A stretch of DNA of 64,000 bases from Diplocarpon mali (GCA_024741835.1 JAENRP010000008.1:142724-206723), one strand, 5' to 3'. Counted from the first letter of the stretch, positions 1 through 12,963 are shown. Numbers and translations: made by a program. The notes: generated from the sequence alone by a model not told the origin.

Positions 1-661
1 AACGGGCATATGGCGACATAAACAGAGAAGTGTAAGCGGGGACTCATATCTGGATACTTTTTACAGGTCCTGCCTATTGATTCTCTGACCTGTGGCTGGA
101 TATCTGAAAAGCCACTTATCTCCATCAGGGTATTCGCTCGACGTGGTACAGAGATAGAAAATGGCCTCGATATGCGGAGGTGAGATGGTCGGTCCAAGGG
201 AGACATCTGGGAGTGAAGGTTCGTCGCATTTTGAACATACGATAATGGCTAATTGTGTAATCCCAGGAGAAATAACGGTGGACGAGGAATGGACACAAGA
301 ATAACTAAACTTACATTACGCTGTACATTGCGTTTAAGTCAACCTGGTAGCTTCATTAATCTCCAGAGCTCGTTGCGGGGAAAGAGTTATTCTCGCAGAT
401 CACCTCGGGGAGCTTGGCCGTCACACGTGACGAAACACGCCACGAAGCAGGGACAAAGAAAGCTTCGACCAAAACAATGCTCAGTCCACACTCATCAGCA
501 CACGAGCTTGACCACCCAACGACGACAACGATTCACGACTCCGCAACTAACCCTATAGCTTTGCCAACTTTCGCAATGCTCGTATGATCATCTACACGTA
601 ACACTCTCGCCGCCTGCATTTCTTTTGATACCCTCGACGCGTATTGTTTTGATTTAAGATC
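1..661. other. Upstream non-coding stretch
   Basis: I see no reading frame with protein-like composition and no RNA gene here. The last part, roughly from 400 on, is probably the promoter and 5' leader of the INCENP-like gene that starts at 662. It contains a purine/pyrimidine-mixed leader ending just before the ATG, with no obvious conserved element. Confidence 0.5.
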
Positions 662-3600
662 ATGCCGACCATCAGAGCGAATGCGCGACTGAAGGTCGGA
701 TCAGTATCATGGGTAACGGAAGAGAGAGCTTCTACGCTCCAGATTGCAGAGGCTGAGGCTGAGGAGTTCACCTTTTCGGCGCGGAACGAGGTGGAATGGC
801 TGAATGAGCATATGGCGGATATCTTCAGCAAAAATCAAGTGTAGGTGAACAAGCTTTCGAACGAGGACTGTGCTCACAACGATCTCGCAGGAACGTCGCA
901 GAAATATTCAAGACGCCTGGTAAACTGCGAGGAAAGACCCCAAGGACGGTTCGGAAGACCAACACCTTAGAGGCGCGTGCAGTAAGTGGGATATACTTGA
1001 GAAAAGACATAAACTGACAATTTCGAGCCATTGTCGGATGTCTTCTCTGCAACACCGAAGGCTCGGGCGAGTCCATTCAGACAGATACATTTCGAACGAC
1101 CCATGTCGACATTCCAGGTTGCAGAGGATCCTATGGATGAGGATGAACAGGTTCTTCCGATTCCGAGTGCCTTGAATGCACAGCTCAAATCACCACCAAA
1201 ACCTTTACAGAATGCCTTCGACTCAGGTTATCACGGAAGCCAGGCGGACGACGCGACACAGACCAATGAGCCTGTGGTGCGCCATCAACTACCCAGGATC
1301 TCCCCGGCCAAAACTACGCCTCTCGAACCTGTAGCATCAACAGAACCCGAAGAGTCTGAAGATGAAGACGATTCTGATGAAAATATTGTGATTTTAGGTC
1401 ATGATACCGAAGAGCCTGAAGAGCGTCGGGCTACAGAAGAATCTTTCAAGAGCGCTAAAGAGGAACATACACGAAACGTGACCGGTCCTTCAGAGCCCCA
1501 GGGTGGGTCAGGTGGAGGAAACAGTGAGGGGGAGGTGGAGGCGGCGGGGGTTGGAGAACAACAGATACAACAGCCGTTGTACCCCGTGTTGGAGTCACCA
1601 CTTCAAAGCAGAACTGCTCTAGAATCACGATTGAAGCGCTCGCCCCAGAAGTCTTCTTCAGCTAGACAATCCCCGGCGAAGTTGTCCCCCAAAAAGGCAA
1701 TTCAGTTCATTGCTGAGGCCGATGAAGAGGGCCCAGAGAATGATGCTCATATGGCTGAAGCACCATCACCTTCTGAAGGCTCGAGCCCAATCAGACCAAT
1801 TGTACGAAAAAGTAGCCTGAATTTCGCCTCATTGCCAGCCCGGGAACCAATCACCACCAAGAAGAGTATTGGTAACCGTGTCTCCCGAACAAGTCAGCTT
1901 GAGCAATCCCGAACTAGCTACTACGGACGGCAGACTGGCAGTAGAAGTCTTGGGAATGCAGCAAAAGAAGATGGAGACAGCGAAGGTGACGACGAGATGG
2001 ATACAGACGAACCGGCACAAGATTATACCGACATGAACGCCAACATGTCGGAGCTACACAACAAGACCTCGACGCAGAGACTTCAAGATCAAATCAGTAA
2101 GCTGGGACAGTCTCAGGGTGTCCGACCTTCGAAATCATTTGCCAGTAGCAGCATGGCTCAAGCTCAGCCCGGTCAACAAACTCAGTCAGCATCACAAGAG
2201 CCACGGCAGAAATCTCCTGGGCGCCAAAAATCACCAGAGCGGAAATCACGCCTACCTGGAGCATTTCCTGATGACGAGGATGACAGTTGGATTGGTCCCC
2301 CTCCAGTTCCAGCCACAGCCGAGCCATCAGTATTCAGTCCTCGACCTGGTATTCAAAAAAGTCATAGCACTGATGTTATGGAGCAGGTTCATGGCAAGGG
2401 CAGTATTGGTAGAGACCATTTCAGCGTTCCTAAAAGAGGAGATCATCAGCGAAATGAGCCATTTGTGCATGACTCTGACCTTTCTGAAAGAGGTACGAGC
2501 ACGATGGGCCACATGAAGTCTGCCTCGACTTCTTATTTGAGATCTCCAAAGAAGGCAGGAGAATCGCCGGCTCACAAGAAGCCAATCTCAGTCTCTAATC
2601 CTACACCCTCTGTACATGATATCGAAGGAGGTGAGGAAGCGAGTCCTCCAAAATCGCCCTCTCGAAGCTTCAAAGGAAGTCCCTTGAAAGCTGCGAAAGA
2701 CAAATTCTCATCGATTCTCAAAACATCTAGAGGGCTGTTTGCGAGCAGTGCTGCTGTCAGTGCTGATGCGAAGACTTCGGCGCTTTCTGCTGCAAATGAT
2801 ATCATTATAGACGACTCTTCACTCGAGGACATCCTGTCACAGTCCAACAGTAAGATTCCGTCTTGCCCCGATCTGGCCGCGAAGCATTTGAGCAGTCAAC
2901 AGCCGCTCCATCATCTGGCCAGTCCCCCAAAAGCTAGCGTACGGAAAACTCGAGCCTCAACCGAAAGGGAAGAGAAGAGAAGAGAGGAACAAGCCAGGGA
3001 AGCCAAGGAGGCAAAGGATGCCCAGAAAATGAATAATCAATTAGAGAAAGCACGCATGAAGGTCCGAGAGGAAGCTCGTGCTTTTCATCTCGAGCAGGAG
3101 CGTGTTGCAACGATGAAAAAGGAGGTTATGGCTAGAAAAGAGCAAGAAAGGCAAGCCAAAATTCAGGCTGAGATACCAAGAGCAACCCGAACCAGTCCCC
3201 GAAAGACCAAGGCCCAGCTAGAAGCAGAAGGTATCGCTGCGGCTGCTGCTAGCACAGATGAACTTTCGGGCAAAAACGAGGACATGTCGGAAGCTTCTCA
3301 GGCAATGCCTCCCCCGTCTATTCCCCGACCTAAATCTCAAATCGGGAGACCTGGGGCAAAGCGACCATTGAAAGCTCCTGCCAGCCAATCAGCTCTGAAG
3401 GGTAAGCCTACGGTTATACGGGTCGACACAGGCTCCCAAAGAGGTCATCATCACCAACCTTCTAATACAACACTCGCAGCATCCCTGCAGGACTCATTGG
3501 CATCATCTCAGCAGTCTGCATCCTCTCAATTTTTGAGGCACAAGGCTAGCACAAGCTCCGTCCAGAGCAAATCATCGACAAACAGTTTCAAGTCAGCAGC

Positions 3601-4994
3601 CTCTAAGGCTCTGGAATCTGCGGCAAGGAAGAAAGAACAAGTAGGTACATTCTGTTCTAAACGCGAATGTCTGATTGCTGACATTTTAAGGATGAGCTCG
3701 CAGCACAAAGAAAACGGGAGGCCAAGCAGGAGGTCGAACGACAACGTGCAGCGATCAAAGAAGAGGAGCGGCGCAAGGAAGAGCTACAGCGCCGACAGGA
3801 AGCTGAGCGCCAGCGTGAGACCCGAAAGGAGAATGAGCGAGCTGCTGCTGCTGCTGATGCCAAGAAGGCCGCATCTCGTCAAGCAATTGAGAAGAGGAGA
3901 TTGGAAATGGAGAAGGCCAAGGAAACTCGAGCTCCTCCCCCAGCAGTCCGACCGCAGGCCACTGGTGATATGACTCATGCTGCGCTACAAGACAAGGTAC
4001 TTCCTCCGGTCCCACAGCATCGCACTGAGATGCAATCGAAGAGAGCAAATCCAGCTGCTCAACGGCTTCAGGAGGATATGGGACGGCCAACCAGTTCCGT
4101 GTTGCATATCAGTGCCAAAGCACCACCAAAGAGACCATTCCAGCAAGATAACGACGATTATCATTCTCGCCCTACCCAGCAACGTAATGGCCCGTCTTAT
4201 CACGATCAACAAGCGAAGCGTGCCAGAACTACGGAGGAATTTGACGAGGACGATGAAATGACTGAGGACCATCCAAAGATGACCGCCCCACCTATTAGAC
4301 AATCCAGTATTCGTCCAAAGGTAAGAATCTCAGAATAATGGGTATTCGTGTTTAGTCCCGCACTGACACCACACAGGATGCGCCTACCAAGTCGCTCTTC
4401 CCAAGTGGCTATGCCAATGCACCACAACCTTCGAGTCTCCAGCGTTCGACACTTATTTCCCAGCAGCTTCAAATGAATCAGTCAAAGGCTACGCATCCCA
4501 TGGACATGGCGCAGGTCTCAAAGGCACCGATCATATTCGCATCCAGCTCAAGCCAACCGTATAAAACTCCAGCTCGTCCAGGTGCACAAAACGGCGGAAA
4601 GAACGTTGCTAAATCAGCAGCCAAATCCTCGCCACGCTACCAAAATGGTGAAAACATTGAGCTACCTGAAATCCACACCGACTCAGAAGACGAAGACTCT
4701 GACGCTGGAGGAGACTTTCCCGCGGTGGAGTGGACCAACTCTCCCGCTCTGCGCGAGAGGTTGATTACCCAAGAGGGCCTAAACCCTGCTGAGATCTTCG
4801 GCCAACCTGGCGCTCTTAATATGGAAGAAGTGTTTAGTAAGAGCAAAGATCGATTCCACAAATTCCGGGCGAGGACATCGAGCGCAAACTGGACGGGACA
4901 GGATCGGTTGACGGAGGATGAAATCCGCAAGGATCTTGAGGGGAGAGATAAGTTGAGGAGACAAGGAGGGTGGACTTATGACTCAATGGTTTAG
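662..4994 (+). CDS. INCENP/Sli15-like inner centromere protein, chromosomal passenger complex
   Basis: Five exons are supported by frame and splice sites: 662-840, 891-981, 1028-3640, 3691-4320 and 4377-4994, giving about 1376 residues. The N-terminus (WLNEHMADIFSKNQV, then NVAEIFKTPGKLRGKTPRT after the first intron) is the conserved fungal INCENP head that binds survivin and borealin partners. The last ~100 residues carry the IN-box: FPAVEWTNSPALRERL, the NPAEIFG segment and RFHKFRARTSSANW, which bind and activate Aurora (Ipl1) kinase. Between them lies a very long Ser/Pro/Lys-rich disordered linker with many SP sites (KSPGRQKSPERKS), probable CDK targets. A highly charged Glu/Arg/Lys single-helix-like stretch near residues 640-760 and 860-930 matches the single alpha-helix of INCENP. 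The family acts at centromeres and the spindle midzone. Function is assigned from family; the individual phosphosites are inference. Confidence 0.9.
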
Positions 4995-5909
4995 GAGTTT
5001 ATATATATTTATGAGGCTGGGTACGAGGTTCGACGGGTTGGAAGGCGTGTATCAATTCGTGGGTTTATAGATCTTCTGAGTCAGATGAAGCATCCTGATA
5101 ACGGGTAGTGTTTATGCATCACGGAATGATACTCTGTCCATGATTGGGAACTGTAAGTTTAGTCTTGGAGTCATGAATATGAAAAATGTTATACTTCTTT
5201 CGCTTTTTGGAGTTTACCAGTTGCTTTGTTAATGGTTACATAGATTTGTTGATAAGTCTTGGGAGGTCAATACTTGGCTATCAATTATTTGATTTTCCCC
5301 TCGAGTCAGTCTTGAAAGCCAACTGTGAGATTGCATTGCTGCTATCCTGTTACATCTCCGCCTGATAATAGCATAGTATGTCACAGCATATTGTCCTTAG
5401 AGTATCAGATGAAGGAAACCACAGTTGTTTCCGCTGATGTCATCTGCACCTTTTCGGTTAGCAAGGGACCTGCGGAGTAAATGTTGTTCCCCTCCGCGTA
5501 CTCACCGGGTTCACAAGGCAACCAACCACCGCAGACGTGTGATATCGACTCTCCCCCACCATCTCGTCACTCCACATCTGCGGCACATTGAAAGTACAGT
5601 GACTGCAACGATCACTGACACATACGAATAGCCTCATCATTTTCTTTCTACGATCCTTGCGTGCTCAGACTGACATCAGCACATCGTGTCAAGCCACCGG
5701 TGTTTTCTTCCCTCCTTCAGCAGGGCTGGCCTTCCGCTACTTCGCCTTTCACAACCCGCGATACGGAGCTCCTGTTCAGCGACCCTAGCCTGTGTTTTTG
5801 ACTTAGACACCAAAACTAACTGTGCGAATATCATAGCTGCTGTACATGAGCCTTTGCCTATGCGAGCTCACCTTCTGCCCGGCGCTCTCCATCTCTTGTA
5901 GTCAGTACC
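4995..5909. other. Intergenic region between INCENP-like and J-domain genes
   Basis: This is non-coding by inspection and holds the 3' end of the upstream gene and the promoter of the J-domain gene. The stretch 5640-5900 is pyrimidine-rich and leads to the ATG at 5910. Short frames here have no protein-family signal. Confidence 0.5.
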
Positions 5910-8900
5910 ATGGTCAAGGCGGATCTCACTCGAGATTACTACAGTGATCTTGAGCTTCCACCCACTGCAGAGGTCTCAGAGATCAAGAGACAATTCAAGA
6001 AGCTAGGTAGGCGGTCTCATTCTCTGCAGATTGCAACTGTAGCGCAGCTAACTAGAAGTCTGCAGCTCTCACATATCACCCTGACCGCAACCCAGGCAGA
6101 GAAAGTGAAGTCACCGCCAAATTTCAAAAGATTCAGTCCGCACACGAAGTCCTTATCGACCCGATAGAGCGAGCCAAGTATGACTCCAACAGAGTTAGGC
6201 CTTCCAGATATGGTGGGCAATCTTCGGGTGTGAGAGGAAATCCTTGGTCGAGTGCCGGTTCTGCATACCCTCCTCCCCCGAAAGCTCCTACAGCTCAACG
6301 AACACAAAGACCCCCCCCTCCCTCTACTGGGGCTAGAAAATACGAAAAATTTACCACACAGCAGCAGCCGTCATACACAGCATTCGAGGGTGCCGGGGCA
6401 CGAACTGCTACATATCAAGCGTGGGAACATCTCAGACACAATCAGAAGCCGACAGAGACTGGACCGGGCAAGAGCTGGGGCGCTCCGCAGCCCCCACCTA
6501 GAGGTACGCCGCAATCAGGCCGGGAAGAGAGTAATGCCAGGAGACATGCTCCGCCGCCAAGAGCAGGCCCTGGGTTCGAGGAGTTCAGAGAGGCGAATAG
6601 CCCGCGAAGAAGTCAGAGTACGACCGCGTCAAGTAGGAAGGGCTTCATGCCGAGCACACCTGGTGGAGGAGACGAGGGTCCAGCACCGATGGGCGCGTAC
6701 TCCACAGATCGTAACAAGCCTACAGTTGCTCCAGAAGTTCCACCGAGAGAATCTCTTTCTAGAGAGCGCCCGCATGCGTCTACGAGACCGATTCCCAATC
6801 CCTTGAAGCAGTTCCAGGATAAGGCGATGGCGAATGAGCCTCGGATTAGCACACCATACTCTACGCATGGAGGGGAGAAGTTTAATCCGTTCGAGAGCAC
6901 TAATGTCAACAGATCCAAGAGTACAAGAGAGCCTCCGGAAAATGTCGACAGCGACTTCATCTTTCGGACTGGTTCTGATCCTAACTTGACGTCGCCTTCA
7001 CGGACTCGATCATTTGCTCAACGCAATTCTCCGAGAGCTCCAAAGTCTGCTACGGAAACTGTCAATCTGGATTCAAGTTCAGAGTCTAGCTCGGATGGCT
7101 TTCTCAATATGAACGGCCGGCCTCGTCAATCGGATTCGAAGCGCTCCAGTGGCGGTGCCACCCGTACAGCAGCTCCCCCACAGGTAACACCTAGCGTGTC
7201 GATGGATTCGGACACAAGTAAGCAAAGTGACCTCGCACGACTGCGGCAGTGGATGTTGCAGAATCCTGGTCAAGAACCCCCACCTGACGGCCCCCCAGAT
7301 GGACAAGCTCCCCGGTCTTCACGGCCGCAAGCACAACCGCAAGCTCAGACCAGCGGAGAGACTATGTATGCAAATTCAGATTACATCAACACTGGCAAGA
7401 AGAGACTTTCCAACTTCTCAGTCAAGCTTCCGACAGTTTCGGAAACCATCCCTTCTGGCGATGGATATGCAGCAAAAGGTTCTCTACCTCTCAAGAAGTA
7501 TTTCATGGACAACCAACAGCCTATGACACCTCCCAGTGGAGTCAGAAATAATCCGCAGTCGCTGAATGCTTTCGAGGGCTTTCAACGCAATGTCATCGAT
7601 CATCTGCTGCATAACAAGCGAGCGGCCAGCTTAGGTCAGAAGTCCGGTCCCAGTCCCGGTTTCGCTGAGAGGCCAGTCGTTGGTACCAGTAACCGTGTCT
7701 GGGCCGAGGACCCCCACTACAAGAACCGGCAGGCATGGTATGCGTACAGAGACACTTCTTTCGATCCGGGAAGCCCCTCGAAAAAGCCAAAACCTGTCAA
7801 GCATCTCCATACTGTCCACCCCTATGATTTTGACAAGTCGCGCGAGTTTTGGGATGGCATCGAAAGATTAAAGAGTCAAGCTAATCATCCTGAACCCTCG
7901 TCTAGTTTCTCTTTCAATGTCAATGATGACACGTTCAGCCGAACTAGACATCCGTCAAATGGTTTCAGCAACAGTGCGGAGAATATCAGCACCAAGTTCA
8001 CTCCAGAGGACTGGGATGGCAAGTTCGAGGCTGGCGCTGATTACTTCAAGCCCATCCCGGACCAAAAGAGTCGTGCTCAATCCGTTTCTCGAACAAGAGG
8101 TAGATCACCCGTCAAAGTCCGCCCAGTCGAGCCTAAGTTCCCTCAACCTCGTGAGGCTCAACCCCCGATGGAGTCTCCAAACGGCACGAAGTTCTCAGCA
8201 GATGAGTGGAAGGAGACCTTTAAGCCACAAACCTTCATGCCCCCTCCCCCAACACCACGCATGGCTCCGACTCCCAGCAGAAAGCGGACTGGACCTACCA
8301 CTAGACCAACTATGGGTAATGCGGCGGTTGTGGACGATGATGATAACTCTGATGAAAAGCCGCTCTTCACTGGCCGTAAGAATATGGCTTCTACGGCTGT
8401 AAGCCCCGACCCGATGGATGTCGATACACCAGCCGCCAGCCACGTGGTCCCTCAATACGCTACTACTCCCAAAGGTCACCTGAAAGTCAACACTGAGTCT
8501 TCTAAGCAAGCGGCATCGGCATCTCAATCACCCATTGATTCCGAGTCTCTTAAAGTCAACTTTGACGACCTCCGAATACGAGACCTGATGTCCACCCTCG
8601 CCATGCCACCTGCCCCTCAACCTCCCATTCTGCCCGAGGCTGCATCCGAGTACGAGCGTCCCACACGGGCTGCCTACGACGATTACATCAAGCAGTACGC
8701 CAAGTACTTAAGCGAGTGGGACCTCTTCAACAGCAAGTTCCTTCTCCACATGGTAGCCCGCAAGAACCAGAACGACACGCTGAAGGACCGCCGCTGGAAC
8801 GAGGAACGCGCCGCCGAGATCTATCGCGCGGGACTCAAGGAGGACCAGGCTGTGCTCAAGCGCTGGACTGAGCTGCACGAAGGCCACGAGTTAATTGTCA

Positions 8901-8995
8901 AGGCATTCTTGGTTTTGCGTGAGCGCATGAAGACGAGAGAGGAGCGTGAGGGTGCGTCTGCTGGTCGAACAAGACCACGCAAGAAGACGCATTAG
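5910..8995 (+). CDS. J-domain (DnaJ/Hsp40) protein with long disordered tail
   Basis: Two exons, 5910-6006 and 6066-8995, encode about 1008 residues. The 59-bp intron lies inside the J domain; the acceptor at 6065 is chosen because it restores KKLALTYHPDRNPG, whereas the earlier AG breaks the frame. The J domain spans about residues 9-75 with the HPD tripeptide at 37-39, which stimulates Hsp70 ATPase. No Gly/Phe region, zinc-finger or DnaJ C-terminal domain follows. Instead there are about 750 residues rich in Pro, Ser, Arg and Gln. The final ~150 residues (from about FDDLRIRDLMSTLAMPP) look folded and helical, with many Trp, Tyr and charged residues and a basic end (RPRKKTH). This makes it a class C J-protein. 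Client and location are unknown; the basic tail could suit the nucleus, but that is inference. Confidence 0.85.
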
Positions 8996-9879
8996 AGAGT
9001 TCTGGCTCGATATTGAAATTTGTTACACGGAACGATCAATTGGGTTTCTTGATGGTATTCGAATCTTTGGTATCTTGAAACTACACTACACTACAAAAAC
9101 ACGCACGTTTGAGTTGCGGCTTCTGCGGTTTATACTACAGACACGATACGATGCATTATGACATATCACAGCGGGTTTGAGCGACAGGCGAGGCGATATT
9201 AATGATTCGAATTTCTCCATTTTCACCTTTTTCTTTATCATTGCATGGATGGGATTAGCAAGCGGACTCTCACATCCTGATCTCCTTATCTTCCTTAAAT
9301 CCTAAATTTCTCTAAGTGGGATAGAAAGGAGAAGACTCATTTTGATCGATACCCTGAGTTTCTTTCAGTCGGCTTTCTCCTTTTTTTCCACAGGAGGATT
9401 TGAATAGAAGATTGGAGGAGGAGAGGAAAAAGGAGCTTTGGCATATTATTGTATGATTAGAGGTGCTAGTACTGGTTCGTATTACTGCGAGCCCAAACAA
9501 AACATTGGAATTGAGTGCGGCAGAGGGAGGAAGGCCTGGAGAGCATCTAGGAGGTATCTGCATAGGCTGGCAGACCTGTAGAGTGGCAGTGAAGGGAGGT
9601 GGTTCCTATTAAGCTACTGCGGGACTAGGATACTCTACTAAGATAAATAGTAGACGTCTGGATGCAGAATCTTTCACTCCTCCCATCCGCGGATAGTAGG
9701 TAGTAGATCCGCTGTGCCATAACGAACTTTTTGTCATTAGCCAGATGGTAGAGGGTCGCTGAGACATACTTGGGCTGTGGTGAAGAATGGGGGCAGGTCC
9801 ATTTTCATCGGTCTTGACAATTAAGCCGCGTTCGAGCTATGGTGGCAGCTAAGCGATGTCCGATATTGACTTGCCAACT
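8996..9879. other. Intergenic region, no gene seen
   Basis: No convincing coding frame is present. The sequence holds the 3' flank of the J-domain gene and then leads into the decayed phosphotransferase copy at 9.9 kb. Homopolymer runs (T- and A-rich) occur around 9370-9440. Confidence 0.45.
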
Positions 9880-10620
9880 CGATCATGGTATCTCAACTGC
9901 ACCCTTGCACTTTTTTTCTTTTTTCTTTTTTTCACTCGCCGATTCCGTGAAGTTGTGAACGTCTTTCTGCGAGAAACCGTCCGGGGGGTTCGCGTGCCAC
10001 GCCGTTGTATATTCCCAGTAACACGGCAACCAGCCAGCGGTTTCCCAGTCAATGATGCCGACTACGTGCTCCCCGCGGAGAAGTGTACTGCAGCTGCTCA
10101 GATCGCCGTGCGTGAGGACTGGTAGTCCTAGCATAGACAGAAAGAATGCAATCAACTCTCGCACGCCCCAGAGAGGCAACCGGGCCTGGTGAGCTCTCCG
10201 CCTGTCCCTCGAGAGAATGCAAAGTCACTCCACTCAGTAGCGCCAACTGCATGTCGTGGATAGACTCTGAAGAGTCCCGACGACGACGTCTGGGGCAATC
10301 TGCAATCGTGCATCAGGCCGCCGTCTAGAGTGCAGAGAGCACTGGACGCGGAGGGGATGGACCGCAGTCGGCCGATCGTCTGCTTGAGCTGGTTGGAGAG
10401 TGACGCCTCCGACGTGCCGGAGAGCGAGCCCCGTCTGCTTGCTATGCTCTCGCCGCGAATACTCGCTCTTAGTATGTAGGAAGTGCCGCGATGTGTAAAA
10501 GCATCGTGTACTCTTGGACACGGGGACAGAGGCGTGCTCTGTGATGGATCGAAGGGCGTGTGCTTCGTCGGGGGTCGCGGAGCCTCCAAACCTGACACAG
10601 GAGTCGGGAAAGAAATTGGG
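9880..10620 (-). pseudogene. Decayed aminoglycoside phosphotransferase/choline kinase-like gene
   Basis: On the minus strand, fragments of one fungal APH-family kinase appear in order but in different frames. About 10610-10520 reads PDEAHALRSITEHASVPV. About 10515-10262 reads VHDAFTHRGTSYIL, then GESIASRRGSLSGTSEASL and QLKQTIGRLRSIP. About 10252-10166 reads LALLSGVTLHSLEGQAES. About 10170-9900 reads VRELIAFF, GLPVLTHGDLSS, VVGIIDWETAGWLP and WEYTTAWHANP. At least three frameshifts are needed to join them, too many and too small to be introns. The catalytic loop is HGDLSSCS, where the family normally ends in Asn (HGDxxxxN), so an active-site residue is also lost. The metal-binding IIDWE is kept. 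The intact family phosphorylates small hydroxyl substrates; fungal copies are numerous and mostly uncharacterised. Confidence 0.8.
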
Positions 10621-10719
10621 CGTCGCTGGGCTGTGCAAGAGGTCTGCGGAGGTATCGTCGAGGTGTCAGTTTGGGAATTACTCGTGTGAAGCATGGCAGT
10701 ACTTGCGATTTCCCACACG

Positions 10720-11984
10720 ATTTGAGCTGACGATGTCGAGTCCCGGCCACGCTGAGAGAGAGAGGACGCCGGGCGGGCGTTGTGAAGAGGGCATGAGGCG
10801 AGGCTACAGCGCCCATGCTGATTCTTTATGTGAAAGGAATAGTTGCAGACGGGCGCTGGTTACTTGACTTCTCTAGAGTGCGGCTGCTGGTCTAAGGACG
10901 TGGCCGTGGAAGGCATTTGTATAATAAGTGATACGGCCTATTCGATGGTACCTTATACAGTACTAACCTGAGAAAAGATATAATCCAATGAATTCTGCTC
11001 CACTCCTACTAATCCCAGCGCCTTGAGATTTTCGGAGAAAGGGGAATATTCAGAAACCCAATAGTTAACAGATGACCACTTGGCACCCAATGACCTCTAT
11101 TCTTTTACGTATCTCCTTACTTTAGAGAGCCTAGAATTACATCTTTGATTCTACATCGCACTTCGAAGGTTTTTAAGCGTGAGGCAAAGGCGTCAAGAAT
11201 CGCTTGGCTGCCTTGGTGCAAGTATCATGGTAGTGTAGTAAGAGTAGAGAGTGCCAGGTCTGAGAAATCTCAACAGCCTTCTCCGTCTAGCTATGGGTTT
11301 ATGCTTATCATTCCAGAGTCCCAACTCATCGGAGCGCAAGAAAAGATGTAACGCATTCCAACGTCAACGTAGCAGAAATCTTTGAGGGGGAGGCTGAAAC
11401 TTCAGCTGATTAATGAACATAGTTCTGAGTCTGGTGGTAAATGATCCCAGTGGAAAGTCTGAACGATCTTCTCATTCTGCGCGATGTAGAAATCTGATAT
11501 AGAAATCTTGGGTTGATATATGAAGCGTGAAGAATGGATTTGATGTTCTCTGGACTCTCCAGGCGAAGAGCGGACCTTCAAGTTGCAGAACTATATATAA
11601 CTGCCATGACGGACGTAAAGCAGGTGGCTCATTATGAGACTATCTGAGAAATGATAAAAGTAAGAAAGGGCCGAAATGGTAAGAGAATTGAATATGAACG
11701 CAGTTGATCGCTGTTTCTAGACCTGCGAGAGCCACTTTGCTAGATCAGCAACTTCGATTCAAATTCTCAAAAAATCGCTCCCGTCGCAGGTCAAAGTGAA
11801 TATTCTATGCAGGGAAAGAATTTTCGGGTATTAAAATATTATATTTGTAGAGATTTTCATGTCGATTCCCCTGCGAGGCCAGCGAGCCTGATGGGTAGCT
11901 GCATTCGTATTCAAGGATATTGGCAAGCAGTTGCGCCCAATATTTGAGAAGGCAATATCTTTGAAGAGACGCTGCAGCCAGATC
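10720..11984. other. Intergenic region, no gene seen
   Basis: Nothing protein-like is readable on either strand. The part from about 11620 to 11870 is AT-rich. It includes the 3' flank of MED4. Confidence 0.45.
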
Positions 11985-12963
11985 TCAATCGTCGTCTTCG
12001 TCGTCGTCGAGGGCGTCTAAAGTGAAGACCTTGGGCTGCTCCTCCCCACTTGCCGGCACAGGGCCGCTAGCACTCATCCTCCTCTCCATCTCTCTCCGCC
12101 TTGCATTCTCCCGATCCATTCTCTCCTGCTCTCGCAATGCATCCTCTTCCTCCACAACCCTCTTCCGCTCTGCCTCCAGCTCTGCGCTCTTCTGCGGATC
12201 AAACGTTGCTGGATCTACTCCCTGATCGACTAAAATTTGGAGGCTTGCAAGCGCACCTTTTCGAATTGCTTCTTCTGATGGCCATGGAAAGAACGGTATT
12301 TCTGTGGACGGATTGAGATATTGTTCCCAGACGGATAAATTCGTCTTCACCCCTCCATGCTCTGTTGTCTGTGGTTGCGCTTGCCCGCGAACCGTGCTGT
12401 CTATATCCGTAGAAGTAGCATTGTGCGCGTCCCCGTTCGTGGCCACACAGGCAGTGCCGTTTGTCTGTGTGAGCGAGTTTGGCTCTTTTGGTGTATTGTT
12501 GCCCGTTTCTCCTGTGTCCCCATTGGTGGCAGCTTGAGGCTCTCTGTATGTCGGCGGTATCGTGAATTTGCTTATACGGCTTGCATACTTCAAAAGTTCA
12601 GAGTACGAGACCGGGTTAGCGTTCGGTGGGAAGCTCGTCGCTGGAGTTGCAATAAGGTCTCGCCGGGTGGTTGTAAGAAGTGTAAGCGTGTCGCGGATTT
12701 GGGTATCAAGAGCTTTCGAAGTTTCGCGGAGAGAGACAATCTTGGCGTAGTTAGATTGATGAGTAGATACTGAGGCGAAGTTAGCAGTGTTGGGTTTGGA
12801 GAGCTGTAGGCTCACATTGTTGCAGCCCTTCGCTGAGCTCCGCATCTGCTGCGACAAGGTCATTGGCGAGGGCTGGAGCTGGATTATATGTCGATATGGA
12901 ATTGATCAATGTTGCCAGGGCCTTTTCAACAAGCTCAAAGCGACTATCCAAGAGGTTGTCCAT
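11985..12963 (-). CDS. MED4: Mediator of RNA polymerase II transcription subunit 4 (MED4)
   Basis: Two exons on the minus strand, 12963-12816 and 12769-11985, encode about 310 residues. The 46-bp intron is placed so that LSEGLQQ joins LSTHQSNYAKI, as in fungal MED4. The N-terminal half is the family's helical region (ISTYNPAPALANDLVAADAEL, then SLRETSKALDTQIRDTL). It is followed by TPATSFPPNANPVSYSELL and a YASRISKFTIPP segment typical of the subunit. A low-complexity Thr/Asn/Gln spacer follows, then the conserved EIPFFPWPSEEAIRKGAL. The C-terminus has a Glu/Arg coiled coil and an acidic end (LDALDDDEDDD). MED4 sits in the Mediator middle module in the nucleus and pairs with MED9/MED7-region subunits. 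The next gene upstream is 2.5 kb away, so it has its own promoter. Confidence 0.92.

Noticed and set aside
9856..10125. 89-codon plus-strand frame
   Set aside because: Antisense to the decayed phosphotransferase copy, which explains the sequence better.
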